Assembly: GCF_021735925.1 (NCBI RefSeq)
Contig: NZ_WMEA01000001.1
Location: 2,262,001 to 2,326,000 of the forward strand
Direction of reading: 5' to 3'
DNA from: Loktanella sp. M215
Lineage (GTDB): Bacteria > Pseudomonadota > Alphaproteobacteria > Rhodobacterales > Rhodobacteraceae
Length of the DNA: 64,000 nucleotides
In this document: positions 41,173-51,179 of the stretch, in pieces
Layout of the letters: each line of letters starts with the position of its first letter
Numbering within the stretch: the first letter of the stretch is position 1
Made by a program: the position numbers and the translations under genes
Notes under the pieces: model-generated
The model's database searches: none
Told to the model about the DNA's origin: nothing
The model's input: the letters and a program-made list of their open reading frames with translations, nothing else

Positions 41173-43905
41173 ATGACAGAGATCAGTCGTGTCGCCCTGT
41201 TCGGCAAGCTCAATGCTGTCGGTTACAAGGCGATCGAGGGGGCCACGGTGTTCTGCAAGATGCGCGGCAATCCCTACGTGGAAATCGTGCATTGGCTGGC
41301 GCAGATCGTGCAACTGCCCGACAGCGACTTCAAGCGGATCATGGATCACTACAGGATCGACCCGTCGCGGCTGGCGTCCGACATGACGGCAGCGCTTGAT
41401 GCGCTGCCGCGCGGGGCCAGTACTATTTCCGACCTGTCGCAGCATCTGGAGGATGCGATGGAACGGGCCTGGGTCTATGGCTCTCTTCTCTATTCCTCGT
41501 CACAGGTCCGCACCGGGCATCTGGTGCTGGGGATGATGAAGACCAAGAATTTGCGCAACATCTTCCTTGGTATTTCCAAGGAGTTCGCGCGCATCCTGCC
41601 CGACGATCTGGCGGACAACTTCAACAGCATCACCGACGGCTCGCCAGAGGACCGTCTGGTGCCGCAGGACGGGTCCAGCACCGGTGGCGGGGCGGTCCCG
41701 GGCGAGGCATCGGGGGCCATGTCGCCCGCCGCGATGGGCAAGGAAGAGGCGCTGAAGCAGTTCTGCACCGACATGACCCAGCAGGCTAAGGACGGCAAGA
41801 TCGACCCCATCGTCGGCCGCGACGAGGAGATCCGGCAGGTTGTCGACGTGCTGATGCGCCGTCGCCAGAACAACCCGATCCTGACCGGCGAGGCGGGCGT
41901 CGGCAAGACGGCGGTCGTCGAAGGCTTTGCCCTGCGGATCGCCCGCGGCGACGTGCCGCCCGCGCTTCAGGGCGCGCGGTTGCTGGCGCTGGACGTGGGC
42001 CTGTTGCAGGCCGGGGCCAGCATGAAGGGCGAGTTCGAAAACCGGCTGAAATCGGTGATCGAGGAAGTGCAGGCCTCGACCTCGCCGATCATCATGTTCA
42101 TCGACGAGACGCATACGCTGGTCGGTGCGGGCGGGGCTGCAGGAACCGGGGACGCCGCCAACCTGCTTAAACCGGCGCTGGCGCGTGGCACCCTGCGGAC
42201 CATCGGCGCAACCACGTGGGCCGAGTACAAGAAGCACATCGAAAAGGACCCCGCGCTGACACGGCGGTTTCAGGTCGTCGCGGTCGAGGAACCGAGCATC
42301 CCGAAGGCCATCATGATGATGCGCGGGATCGCTTCGATGCTGGAAAAGCATCACAAAGTGCAGATTCTGGACGAGGCCATCGCGGCGGCGGTCGAACTGT
42401 CGGCCCGCTACATCCCGGCGCGGCAATTGCCGGACAAGTCGGTCAGCGTTCTGGATACCACCTGCGCCCGCGTGGCGATCAGCCAGCACGCCGTCCCGGC
42501 CGAGGTCGACGACGCCCGCAAACGCATCGAGGCGCTGACGACAGAGCTGGAGATCATCGGCCGGGATGAGACCGCGGGCTTCGACGTGACGACCCGCCGT
42601 GACGGGGTGCAGTTGATGCTGGATGCCGAGGAACAGCGCCTGTCGGAACTGAATGCCCGGTGGGAGGCCGAAAAAGCCGTCGTGAAGGACATCCTCGATC
42701 TGCGCGCCAAGCTGCGTGAAGGTGGGGCAGCGGTCGATACCCCGACAGATCCCGTTGCAGCAGAAGCGGGCGATGTGTCCATCGATCCGCCGCAGGAACC
42801 GGCAACAGGCGCGGACCGTGCCGATCTGATGGCGCAGTTGCAGGCCAAGAATGCGGAATTGCACGATTTGCAGGGCGAAAATGCCCTGATCCTGCCCATT
42901 GTGGACCAGCAGGCCGTTGCCACCGTCATCGGTGACTGGACCGGGATTCCCGTCGGCAAGATGGTGAAGGACGAACTCGACACTGTGCTGAACCTGGCCG
43001 ATCATCTGGCCAAGCGGGTCATCGGGCAGGATCACGCGATGCAGATGATCGCGAAGCGCATCCAGACCAGCCGCGCGGGTCTTGATAACCCGAACAAGCC
43101 GATCGGGGTGTTCCTGCTGGCCGGCACCTCTGGCGTCGGCAAGACGGAAACAGCACTTGCGCTGGCCGAGGTGCTGTATGGCGGCGAACAGAACGTCATC
43201 ACCATCAACATGAGCGAATATCAGGAGGCGCACACCGTGTCGTCGCTGAAAGGTGCGCCGCCGGGTTATGTCGGGTATGGCGAAGGCGGCGTGCTGACCG
43301 AAGCGGTGCGGCGCAAGCCCTATTCCGTCGTGCTGCTGGACGAAGTCGAAAAGGCGCACCCGGACGTGCACGAGGTGTTCTTTCAGGTCTTTGACAAGGG
43401 TGTGATGGAGGACGGCGAAGGCCGCGTGATCGACTTCAAGAACACGCTGATCCTGCTGACGTCAAACGCGGGATCTGAACTGATCATGGATCTGTGCAGC
43501 GACCCCGACCTGATGCCCGACATCGACGGGCTGACCAAGGCGATGCGCGACCCGTTGCTGAAGGTGTTCCCGGCGGCCCTGCTGGGGCGGATGGTGACGA
43601 TCCCCTACTACCCGCTGTCGCCGGACATGATCGGCAAGATCACCGCCCTGCAACTGAACCGGATCAAGAAGCGCGTGACCGAAAACCACAAGGTGCCCTT
43701 TAACTATTCCGACAAGGTAGTCGAAGAAATCGTCAGCCGCTGTCAGGAACTGGAATCCGGCGGCCGCATGATCGACGCCATCGTCACGAACACCATGCTT
43801 CCCGACATCTCGGCCGAGTTCCTGAACCGCATGATGGAAGGCAAGGCCGTGACCAAGGTGGACATCGACGTGACCGACCATGAATTCACCTATGCCTTCG
43901 ACTGA
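41173..43905 (+). CDS. tssH: type VI secretion AAA+ ATPase TssH (ClpV)
   Basis: 910 residues from the ATG at 41173. N-terminal Clp-N-like domain ([40 protein letters not shown]) that binds TssC, then two AAA+ modules: Walker [10 protein letters not shown] with [15 protein letters not shown], and GTSGVGKTE with [14 protein letters not shown]. The linker between them contains the coiled middle domain, and the C-terminal D2-small domain ends [15 protein letters not shown]. Both ATP sites look intact. It disassembles contracted sheath for reuse. Confidence 0.95.
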   Translation: MTEISRVALFGKLNAVGYKAIEGATVFCKMRGNPYVEIVHWLAQIVQLPDSDFKRIMDHYRIDPSRLASDMTAALDALPRGASTISDLSQHLEDAMERAWVYGSLLYSSSQVRTGHLVLGMMKTKNLRNIFLGISKEFARILPDDLADNFNSITDGSPEDRLVPQDGSSTGGGAVPGEASGAMSPAAMGKEEALKQFCTDMTQQAKDGKIDPIVGRDEEIRQVVDVLMRRRQNNPILTGEAGVGKTAVVEGFALRIARGDVPPALQGARLLALDVGLLQAGASMKGEFENRLKSVIEEVQASTSPIIMFIDETHTLVGAGGAAGTGDAANLLKPALARGTLRTIGATTWAEYKKHIEKDPALTRRFQVVAVEEPSIPKAIMMMRGIASMLEKHHKVQILDEAIAAAVELSARYIPARQLPDKSVSVLDTTCARVAISQHAVPAEVDDARKRIEALTTELEIIGRDETAGFDVTTRRDGVQLMLDAEEQRLSELNARWEAEKAVVKDILDLRAKLREGGAAVDTPTDPVAAEAGDVSIDPPQEPATGADRADLMAQLQAKNAELHDLQGENALILPIVDQQAVATVIGDWTGIPVGKMVKDELDTVLNLADHLAKRVIGQDHAMQMIAKRIQTSRAGLDNPNKPIGVFLLAGTSGVGKTETALALAEVLYGGEQNVITINMSEYQEAHTVSSLKGAPPGYVGYGEGGVLTEAVRRKPYSVVLLDEVEKAHPDVHEVFFQVFDKGVMEDGEGRVIDFKNTLILLTSNAGSELIMDLCSDPDLMPDIDGLTKAMRDPLLKVFPAALLGRMVTIPYYPLSPDMIGKITALQLNRIKKRVTENHKVPFNYSDKVVEEIVSRCQELESGGRMIDAIVTNTMLPDISAEFLNRMMEGKAVTKVDIDVTDHEFTYAFD

Positions 43906-43942
43906 TCCCCGCCGTCCCGCCTGACCCGAAGAGGACCGATAA

Positions 43943-46072
43943 ATGGCCGCGCCGTTCACACTCTCCATCACCCTGCGGGGCGAGACCGATCCGGTTGACG
44001 TGCAGGTCGCGGCGGCCCTGATTGCAGGCGAGATCGGCGCGGTGCCCGTGGCGCACATCGATTTCGCGTCAAAGGACAAGGCGATGGACTTTGAAACGCT
44101 GGTCGGCACCGATGGCGGACTGACGCTGACCGGGGAAACGGGGGCGAAGCAGCAGTTCTGGGGCACGGTCATCAGCGCCGAGGCGCGGGGCGTCACCGAC
44201 GGCATGGGCCGATATCTGTTGGAACTGCGCCCCTGGCCCTGGTTCCTGACGCGGGCGCGCAACAACCGCATTTTTCAAGACATGACCGCGATGGCGATCG
44301 TCAAGGAGGTCCTGTCGGCCCACGGCTTCAGCCGCGATCTGGTGGTCAACCCGACGCAGACGGATGCCACGCGGGTCTATTGCACGCAGTACCGCGAAAG
44401 CGATTTCGATTTCGTCGCCCGGTTGATCGCGGAGGAGGGGTACTATTTCTATTTTGATCACGGCAAGGACGGCGTGCGCATGGTCGTCACCGATCAGGCC
44501 AGCGCCCACGTGTCCGCGACGGCGGACGATGTTGTCCCGTTCCGCGGCCAGATGGGGGCGGGCCGGATCGAGCACCTTCACAGCTGGACGGCGGCAGAGC
44601 GGGTTGTGACCGGCAAGGTCACCCTGCGCGACTACGACTTCGAAAATCCCACCGCCGATCTGACGGTCAGGGCCACGCAGACGACGGGCGCGCATGGTCA
44701 CAAGGAATACAATGCCTATCGCTATCCGGGGCTGTATACCGATGCGGGTGCTGGCGACAGCAAGGCCGCTGCCATGGGCGAAACGGAAGCCGCCGACTTC
44801 CGGACGTGGCGCGGGGCGGGGGATACCGTCCTGCTGTTTCCGGGCAAGCTTTTCACGCTCAAGGATCATCCGCGCCATACCACGGCCGACTCGAGCGCAT
44901 TTCTGGCGACGCAGGTATCGCTGTTCTACCGCTCCGATGCACACCCCAAACCGGGGGCGGAGTCGGTCCTGCAGGATCTGCAGGTGCCAGCGCCCGATGA
45001 GGGCCAGCACGTGGCGATGTCCTGCACTGCCGTGGCCAAGGCGCAACCCTACCGTGCCCCCTTCGTACCGCCGCGCCCGCAGATCGCCGGGGTCCAGACG
45101 GCGATCGTGACCGCCCCGAACGGAGAGGAGATCGACGTCGACAAATACGGCCGAATTCACGTCCGGTTCCACTGGGACATGGCAAAGAAGTCCGACGCCG
45201 CAGCCACATGCTGGGTGCGCACCATGATGCCTTGGACCGGCAAGGCTTGGGGCATGGCCGCGTGGCCGCGGGCCGGGCAGGAGGTCGTCATCCAGTTCGA
45301 GGAAGGCAACCCCGACCGTCCGCTCTGCACCGGCATGCTCTACAATGCGGACACCATGCCGCCCTATCCCCTTCCGGGCCAGTCGACGCGCAGCGGCATG
45401 AAGACCAACAGCTCCAAGGGCGGTGGCGGCTACAATGAACTGATGTTCGAGGACAAAAAAGGCAAGGAACTGATCCGGATGGAGGCGGAGCGCGATTTCA
45501 CGCAGGTGGTGCAGAACGCGGCGCATCTGCGGGTCGGCTACAAGCACGACGGCGACGTGACCGACGCCAAGGCGCAGGACGCGCGCAGCATGAAACTGGA
45601 GGTGGAAAACCACCTCGACGAGATCGTCGAGAAGGGTGACCACAGCTTTACCGTCAAGACCGGCAGCCAGACGCTGGCCATCAAGACCGACAAGACCGAA
45701 AAGGTGGAAGGCAAGTCCGATTTGACGGTGACGGGCGACACCGCCGTGACCATCAAGAAGGGCAACCTGACTGAGACGATCGATACCGGCAACGTCACGC
45801 GCAAGCTGTCGACAGGCAACGAGAAGCTGACGTTGAGTGCCGGGAACTACACGATGAATGCGCAGGCCGGAAAGGTCGACATCACCGCGGCCCAGTCGAT
45901 CACGCTGACGGTCGGAAGCAGTTCGATCAAGATCGACCAGAGCGGCGTGACGATCAAGGGGCTGAAGGTCAGCCTGGAGGGGATGGTGGCGTTGGAGGCC
46001 AAGGCACCGGTGACCGAGGTGAAAGCGGATGTGACCTTGATCCTCAAGGGCAGCATGACGATGATCAATTGA
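43943..46072 (+). CDS. vgrG: VgrG spike protein TssI
   Basis: 709 residues. gp27-like N-terminal part (YCTQYRESDFDFVARLIAEEGYYFYFDHG), gp5-like OB domain (DKYGRIHVRFHWDM...CWVRTMMPWTGKAWGMAAWPRAGQEVVIQFEEGNPDRPLCTG) and DUF2345-like beta-helix needle with repeats such as TGDTAVTIKKGNLTETIDTGNVTRKLSTG. The C-terminus stops within the needle, so there is no covalent effector domain. It is followed by an unknown gene and a PAAR tip protein, the usual place for cargo genes. Confidence 0.95.
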   Translation: MAAPFTLSITLRGETDPVDVQVAAALIAGEIGAVPVAHIDFASKDKAMDFETLVGTDGGLTLTGETGAKQQFWGTVISAEARGVTDGMGRYLLELRPWPWFLTRARNNRIFQDMTAMAIVKEVLSAHGFSRDLVVNPTQTDATRVYCTQYRESDFDFVARLIAEEGYYFYFDHGKDGVRMVVTDQASAHVSATADDVVPFRGQMGAGRIEHLHSWTAAERVVTGKVTLRDYDFENPTADLTVRATQTTGAHGHKEYNAYRYPGLYTDAGAGDSKAAAMGETEAADFRTWRGAGDTVLLFPGKLFTLKDHPRHTTADSSAFLATQVSLFYRSDAHPKPGAESVLQDLQVPAPDEGQHVAMSCTAVAKAQPYRAPFVPPRPQIAGVQTAIVTAPNGEEIDVDKYGRIHVRFHWDMAKKSDAAATCWVRTMMPWTGKAWGMAAWPRAGQEVVIQFEEGNPDRPLCTGMLYNADTMPPYPLPGQSTRSGMKTNSSKGGGGYNELMFEDKKGKELIRMEAERDFTQVVQNAAHLRVGYKHDGDVTDAKAQDARSMKLEVENHLDEIVEKGDHSFTVKTGSQTLAIKTDKTEKVEGKSDLTVTGDTAVTIKKGNLTETIDTGNVTRKLSTGNEKLTLSAGNYTMNAQAGKVDITAAQSITLTVGSSSIKIDQSGVTIKGLKVSLEGMVALEAKAPVTEVKADVTLILKGSMTMIN

Positions 46073-46082
46073 CGGGGCAAAC

Positions 46083-46691
46083 ATGACACAGCGTTTCGAC
46101 GATCTGAAGAAAGTGCCGGCGCAGCCCGCAGCCCGTCTGCTTGCCCATGAAAACGCCAAGTTGAAGACGCCGATGTCATTGCCGGCCAGCGCCGGCGTGT
46201 CAGAGGTCATGGCGGCCTTGGCAGAGGCCGGGGCCACCGTGGACATGCTGCGGCTGATGTCGGTGGCCCTGCCACCGCGCGAACGGACATGGTGGGCCTG
46301 TCTGGCGGCACGCGATCTGATCGGAAAGGTCGACAAGCTGCCGCTGCCGCTGGAACTGGCCGAGGCCTGGGTCCGCCGCCCCAGCGATGACACGCGCGAC
46401 GCCGCCCGAACCGCGGTCGATCTGGCGGATGTGGATGATGAAACCGTGCTCTGTGCCACGGCCGTGATCTTTTGCGACGACAAGCTGGGAACCGGCGAGC
46501 TGGCGGCCTATGCCGGGCCGCCGGGGGCGGCGTCAGCGGCGGTCTTTGCCATGAACATCAAGGCGCTGACAAGCGGCGGCGACATGGCCGCCAATGGTCA
46601 TGTGCTGATCGACCGCGCACTCGATATTGCCCGTGGCGGCAACGGGCAGATCTCGCTGCCCGCCCGCCCGACAGAGGAGACCTTGCCATGA
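46083..46691 (+). CDS. conserved T6SS-associated protein between vgrG and PAAR
   Basis: 202 residues, ten bases after vgrG and overlapping the PAAR gene by four. Soluble, mostly helical, without signal peptide: FDDLKKVPAQPAARLLAHENAKLKTP, then LRLMSVALPPRERTWWACLAARDLIGKVDKLPLPLELAEAWVRRPSDDTRDAARTAVDLADVDD. It resembles an uncharacterised family (perhaps DUF6931-like) found in alphaproteobacterial T6SS loci, but I am not certain. Position suggests an adaptor that loads the PAAR tip or an effector-related protein; no toxin motif is visible. Confidence 0.7.
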   Translation: MTQRFDDLKKVPAQPAARLLAHENAKLKTPMSLPASAGVSEVMAALAEAGATVDMLRLMSVALPPRERTWWACLAARDLIGKVDKLPLPLELAEAWVRRPSDDTRDAARTAVDLADVDDETVLCATAVIFCDDKLGTGELAAYAGPPGAASAAVFAMNIKALTSGGDMAANGHVLIDRALDIARGGNGQISLPARPTEETLP

Positions 46692-46993
46692 TGCCCTGCG
46701 CCCGCGTCGGAGATTTTCATCTCTGCCCGATGATCACGCCCGGCGTGCCGCCGATCCCGCACGTGGGCGGTCCCGTCCTGCCGCCCGGCGTGCCGACGGT
46801 CATCGTCAGTGGGTCGTTTGCGGCACCGATCGGCAACATGGCCACCTGCATCGGCCCGCCCGATACGCTGGTGAAGGGGTCATCGACCGTCATGGTCGGG
46901 TCCAGGCCCTGCGTTCGGATCATGATGGATCCCTGCGCCCACGGCGGGATGGTCGTGGGACCGGGCGCGCTGACCGTGATCGTGGGGGGCTAG
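46688..46993 (+). CDS. PAAR-domain spike tip protein
   Basis: 101 residues from the ATG at 46688. PAAR-like signatures are MPCARVGDFHLCPM, HVGGPVLPPGVPTVIVSG..AAPIGNMATCIGPPDTLVKGSSTVMVGSRPC and CAHGGMVVGPGALTVIVGG, with Cys and His residues that would hold the tip zinc ion. No effector domain is attached. It should cap the VgrG trimer. Confidence 0.9.
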   Translation: MMPCARVGDFHLCPMITPGVPPIPHVGGPVLPPGVPTVIVSGSFAAPIGNMATCIGPPDTLVKGSSTVMVGSRPCVRIMMDPCAHGGMVVGPGALTVIVGG

Positions 46994-47002
46994 ACCGGTT
47001 TC

Positions 47003-48445
47003 ATGCCTGTGACGATCCATTTCCAGTCGACCGGCACCATGCCGGCCAATGCCAGACCGGCCCGCATGGTGGGGGGGACGATGACGCTTGGCCGGTCGGA
47101 TCAGAACGATCTGGTCCTGCCGGACCCCGACAAGACGATTTCCGGCCGCCACTGCGCGATCGAGGATCATGGCGGCAACGTCGTGGTCGTCGATTTCAGC
47201 ACCAACGGTACGTTTCTGAACTATGGCAAGATCCCTCTGGGCAAGGTGCCGACACCGCTGAACGACGGCGACATCCTGTCGGTCGGGCGCTACGAGCTGC
47301 TGGTCGAGATTGCGCGCGCCGATACCGGGCCCGGTCCGGCCGATCTCTTTGCCGACATCGCGCAGACCGCTCCGGACCAGGCGCCCGCGCGGTCTGCGCC
47401 GCCCACCGCCCGCGCGGCAGACATGTCCGACTTTCTGGACCCGCTGGGCGACGCTGACGGGTTTCTCGACGATCTGCTCGGCGGTCCGACGGCGGGACCT
47501 GCCGGGGTCCGGCGCGATGTGCTGGGGGACGACGGCCTGTTGCCGCCGCTTGGCGACGATGAGGATTTCCTGAAACCGGCACGCGTCCCGGATGGTCCGG
47601 CGCAGTCGTCGCACGCTTCGTCCCTGTCAGAGGCGATGCCACGGCGTGCGGCGGTGGAGCCGGCACCCCCAGTGCCCTCGGGCGGCGCGATCCCCGACAA
47701 CTGGGATCTGGACCTGCTTGGCGGCACGGACTTTTCCTTTGGTGAACCGTTCGAGCCGACGCAACCGGCGCCGCCCGCCGCCGCGCCGGTCATTCCCGAC
47801 GAACCGATTCTGCCCGCCGCCACGGTGCCCCCGGCGACGGCCCCCTCGTCGGCGGCGCCCAACGACGCAGCCCGCGCGTTTCTGGAGGCTCTTGGCGCTG
47901 GCGATCTGGACATTCCCGACGCGGAGCTGACCGAGACGATGGCGCGCCTTGGCGGTGTGCTGAACACCATGATCGGCGGCCTGCGGGACATCCTGATGAC
48001 CCGGCAGTCGATCAAGTCGGAATTCCGGATGCAGCAGACCGTGATTTCGGCCGGTGCGAACAACCCGCTGAAATTCTCGGTCAGCGTCGATCAGGCGATC
48101 ACCGCGATGGTCCGCCCAGCGACCAAGGGCTATCTGCCCGCAGCCGCCGCCGCCTCCGAGGCGCTGAACGACATCAAGGCCCACGAGATCGCGATGATGA
48201 CCGGGATGGAGGCTGCACTGAAAGGCGTGCTGGGGCGGCTGGACCCCAAGCGGCTGACAGAGCGGATTGCGTCGGACAGCAGCCTGCGGTCGGTGCTGAC
48301 CAACAAGAAGGCCCGCTACTGGGACGTGTTCGAGACGCAGTACGCAGAGATTTCGGATCAGGCCGAGAACGATTTTCACGACCTGTTCAGCAAGGAATTC
48401 GCCAGAGCCTATCAGGCGCAGCTGGATCGGCTGAAGGCGACATGA
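47003..48445 (+). CDS. tagH: FHA-domain T6SS protein (TagH/Fha1/ImpI)
   Basis: 480 residues. N-terminal FHA domain with the phosphothreonine-binding motifs LGRSDQND, ISGRHCAIED and STNGTFLNYGKIPLG (about residues 30-80), a 190-residue acidic/Pro-rich linker, and the VasC/TagH C-terminal domain FLEALGAGDLDIPDAELTETMARLGGVL...IKSEFRMQQTVISAGANNPLKFS. In the threonine phosphorylation pathway PpkA phosphorylates Fha and PppA reverses this; both enzymes are encoded in this locus, so post-translational T6SS control is expected. Confidence 0.92.
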   Translation: MPVTIHFQSTGTMPANARPARMVGGTMTLGRSDQNDLVLPDPDKTISGRHCAIEDHGGNVVVVDFSTNGTFLNYGKIPLGKVPTPLNDGDILSVGRYELLVEIARADTGPGPADLFADIAQTAPDQAPARSAPPTARAADMSDFLDPLGDADGFLDDLLGGPTAGPAGVRRDVLGDDGLLPPLGDDEDFLKPARVPDGPAQSSHASSLSEAMPRRAAVEPAPPVPSGGAIPDNWDLDLLGGTDFSFGEPFEPTQPAPPAAAPVIPDEPILPAATVPPATAPSSAAPNDAARAFLEALGAGDLDIPDAELTETMARLGGVLNTMIGGLRDILMTRQSIKSEFRMQQTVISAGANNPLKFSVSVDQAITAMVRPATKGYLPAAAAASEALNDIKAHEIAMMTGMEAALKGVLGRLDPKRLTERIASDSSLRSVLTNKKARYWDVFETQYAEISDQAENDFHDLFSKEFARAYQAQLDRLKAT

Positions 48446-48466
48446 TGGAACGACCGGGGGACGGCA

Positions 48467-49807
48467 ATGTCGTGGGATAGCAAGGTACTGTGGACGGAAG
48501 GGTTGTTCCTGCAGCCGCACCACTTTCAGCAGGCGGACCGTCACACTGAGGCGCTGGTCGCGGGGCTTGCCCGGCGCGTCGCGCCCTACGCATGGGGTGT
48601 GTCCGCGCTCGAGATCGACATGGACGTGCTGAAGGTCGGCCAGTTTGCCGTGAAAGCCTGCGCCGGGCTGACGCAGGATGGCACCGTGTTTCGCGTGCCA
48701 GAGGCCGAGACCCATCCCCCCGCGCTGGAGGTGCCGTCGGAGACCAAGGATTGCATCGTCTATCTGACCGTGCCGCAGCGCCGTCAGGGTGCTGCGGAAA
48801 CGGACCAGACCGGGGCGGAACTGTCGAACGCCCGCCTGCGCATGGGCGAGATCGAGGTGACGGATACGGCAGGCGCCGGTCGCAAGGGTGCGACGCTGAC
48901 CGTCGGCACCTTGCGGCTGCAATTCGCGCTGGCCGTCGACGATCTGGCCGACCGTCTGGTGATTCCCGTCGCCCGCATCATCGAGGTGCGGGCGGATCAG
49001 GAAGTGATCCTTGACGGGTCGTTCATCCCGTCTTGCCTCGACATCCGCGCGGCGGGGCCGCTGGCGGGCTTCGTGCAGGAACTCGACGGTCTGTTGGCGC
49101 ACCGCATGACCGCGCTGTCGGGCCGCATCGCGCAAAGCGGCACGACGAAGGGTGCGGCCGAGATACAGGATTTCCTGCTGCTGCAGACCATCAACCGGAT
49201 GCTGCCCGCCGTGCGTCTGGCGCTCGACATCGAGAACCTGCATCCCCTGCACCTTTACCGCGACTGCGTCATGCTGGCCGGAGAGTTGTCGACCTTCATG
49301 GCGGCGCAGAAGCATCCCCCGGCGTTTCCGGCATACCGGCACCACGATCTGACACAGACATTTTCCGGCGTGATCCGGGTGCTGCGGCAGTACCTGTCGG
49401 CGGTGCTGGAACAGACGGCGGTGTCGATCCCGCTGGAGCCGCGCAAGTACGGCATCTCGGTCGGGGTGATCGCGGACCGCAAGCTGATCAACACCGCGGG
49501 TTTCGTTCTGGCGGTCAGTGCGGACGTACCGTCAGAGAACCTGAGGCGGCACTTTGCCGGTCAAGCCAAGATCGGATCGGTCGAGGAAATCCGGCAGTTG
49601 GTCAATTCTGCACTTCCCGGGATCCCGATGCGGCCCTTGCCGGTGGCGCCGCGGCAGATCCCCTACAGCGCCAACGTGGTCTATTTCGAACTGGACAGCG
49701 ACACGCCGATCTGGGGCCGGATGACGACCTCGGGCGGGATCGCGGTGCATGTCTCGGGCGATTATCCGGGGCTGACGATGGAACTTTGGGCAATCCGGCA
49801 AGGATAG
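48467..49807 (+). CDS. tssK: type VI secretion baseplate subunit TssK
   Basis: 446 residues. The start KVLWTEGLFLQPHHFQQADRHTEAL is the conserved TssK N-terminus, and HPLHLYRDCVMLAGELSTFMAAQKHPPAFPAYRHHDLTQTF and the end NVVYFELDSDTPIW...MELWAIRQG match the family. TssK links the baseplate wedges to the TssL/TssM membrane complex. Confidence 0.95.
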   Translation: MSWDSKVLWTEGLFLQPHHFQQADRHTEALVAGLARRVAPYAWGVSALEIDMDVLKVGQFAVKACAGLTQDGTVFRVPEAETHPPALEVPSETKDCIVYLTVPQRRQGAAETDQTGAELSNARLRMGEIEVTDTAGAGRKGATLTVGTLRLQFALAVDDLADRLVIPVARIIEVRADQEVILDGSFIPSCLDIRAAGPLAGFVQELDGLLAHRMTALSGRIAQSGTTKGAAEIQDFLLLQTINRMLPAVRLALDIENLHPLHLYRDCVMLAGELSTFMAAQKHPPAFPAYRHHDLTQTFSGVIRVLRQYLSAVLEQTAVSIPLEPRKYGISVGVIADRKLINTAGFVLAVSADVPSENLRRHFAGQAKIGSVEEIRQLVNSALPGIPMRPLPVAPRQIPYSANVVYFELDSDTPIWGRMTTSGGIAVHVSGDYPGLTMELWAIRQG

Positions 49808-49808
49808 G

Positions 49809-51179
49809 ATGACGATGTCTGACGACGATCCCTTTGCGGAACCCGACGACACCGAACGCACGGTGATCCGCCCCAATCCGGGCGGACGGCGGCCCGCCGC
49901 ACCGATGCCCGCAGCCCCGGCGGCCGCGGCGGCGCCCCCGCCGCTGCAGGCCTCGGCGGCCCCCCGGGATACGGGACCCGCGCCCCGGCTGACGGGTCTG
50001 AACCCGCTGAACGCCGCGGCCGCCACGCTTTTCGCGCTGGTCGGACGCATCCGCAACCGTGCCCAGCACCCTGACCCGGACGCCCTGCGCCGGTCCGTCG
50101 TGGCAGAGGTGCGCGCCTTCGAGGCGCAGGCGCTGCAGGATCGCATCGACCCCGCCGCGATCAAGGTTGCGCGCTATGCGATCTGCGCGACGTTGGACGA
50201 CGTGGTGCTGAACACGCCTTGGGGCGGGACGTCGCAATGGGGGCAGCAGTCGATGGTCGCGACCTTCCACCGCGAAACCGTCGGCGGCGATCGCTTCTAT
50301 GACCTGCTGGCCCGGCTGGAACAGGACCCGGGCCGCAATCTGGACATGCTGGAATTCCTCTACATGTGCCTGTCTCTGGGGTTCGAGGGGCGGTTGCGTG
50401 TCGAACAGGGCGGGGCCGACAAGCACATGGAGGTGCGGCGCGGGCTCGCGCGGATCATCCGCACCCAGCGCGGCGACCCGGACCGGGTGCTGTCGCCGCA
50501 CTGGCCCGGCCTCGATGTGCCGCACCGGACGTTTTCGGCGTGGAAGCCGATGTGGATCTCGGTTGCCGCGACGGCGGCCCTGCTGGTCGCGGGTTTCATG
50601 ACGCTGTCCTACCTGCTGAACGCGCAGGCGCAGACGGTGATCGGGCAGTTGTCCGTCCTCGACCCCGGTGGGATTGCCACGCTGGAACGGCGCGCGCCCC
50701 CGGTCCCGGCACCGCCGCCCGCCGCCACCGACGATGCAGCGGTGCAGAAGGTCACGGAATTCCTGAAACCCGAAATCGACGAAGGGCTGGTCAAGGTGCT
50801 GCATGACGCAAACACGATCACCGTGCGGATTGCGGGCAACGGCATGTTCCGCTCTGCCTCGGATGCGCTGGTGCCGGCCTTCGAGGCGCCGCTGCAACGG
50901 GTGGCCGAGGCGTTGAAAGAGGCGAAGGGGCCGATCATCATCGCGGGCCATTCCGACTCCTCACCGATCAAGAGCGCGCGGTTCAAGTCCAACATGGACC
51001 TGTCGCTGGCCCGGGCCGAGGCGGTGCGCACCTCCATTGCCGGACAGTTCGCCGACCCCGCGCGCCTTCAGGCCGAAGGCCGGTCGGACCGCGAACCTAT
51101 CGCACCCAACGATACCGCAGAGGGCAGGGCCATGAACCGACGGATCGAGATCGTTCTGGTGAAGGAACAGCAGTCATGA
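49809..51179 (+). CDS. tssL: TssL with C-terminal OmpA peptidoglycan-binding domain
   Basis: 456 residues (an ATG two codons later is equally likely). Pro/Ala-rich N-terminus, DotU/IcmH domain (NPLNAAAATLFALVGRIRNRAQHPDPDALRRSVVAEVRAFEAQA...ARYAICATLDDVVLNTPWGG), a single transmembrane helix (ISVAATAALLVAGFMTLSYLL), and an OmpA-like domain with IIAGHSDSSPIKSARFKSNMDLSLARAEAVRTSI. The fused OmpA domain would anchor the membrane complex to the cell wall, so no separate TagL is required. Overlaps tssM by four bases. Confidence 0.94.
   Translation: MTMSDDDPFAEPDDTERTVIRPNPGGRRPAAPMPAAPAAAAAPPPLQASAAPRDTGPAPRLTGLNPLNAAAATLFALVGRIRNRAQHPDPDALRRSVVAEVRAFEAQALQDRIDPAAIKVARYAICATLDDVVLNTPWGGTSQWGQQSMVATFHRETVGGDRFYDLLARLEQDPGRNLDMLEFLYMCLSLGFEGRLRVEQGGADKHMEVRRGLARIIRTQRGDPDRVLSPHWPGLDVPHRTFSAWKPMWISVAATAALLVAGFMTLSYLLNAQAQTVIGQLSVLDPGGIATLERRAPPVPAPPPAATDDAAVQKVTEFLKPEIDEGLVKVLHDANTITVRIAGNGMFRSASDALVPAFEAPLQRVAEALKEAKGPIIIAGHSDSSPIKSARFKSNMDLSLARAEAVRTSIAGQFADPARLQAEGRSDREPIAPNDTAEGRAMNRRIEIVLVKEQQS

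Noticed and set aside
41500..43371. Open frame of 623 codons on the minus strand
   Set aside because: Antisense to the two AAA+ modules of tssH (ClpV); no family features.
44069..46483. Open frame of 804 codons on the minus strand
   Set aside because: Antisense to vgrG and the following gene; low-complexity composition and no recognisable domain.
47627..49345. Open frame of 572 codons on the minus strand
   Set aside because: Antisense to fha and tssK; composition typical of shadow frames.
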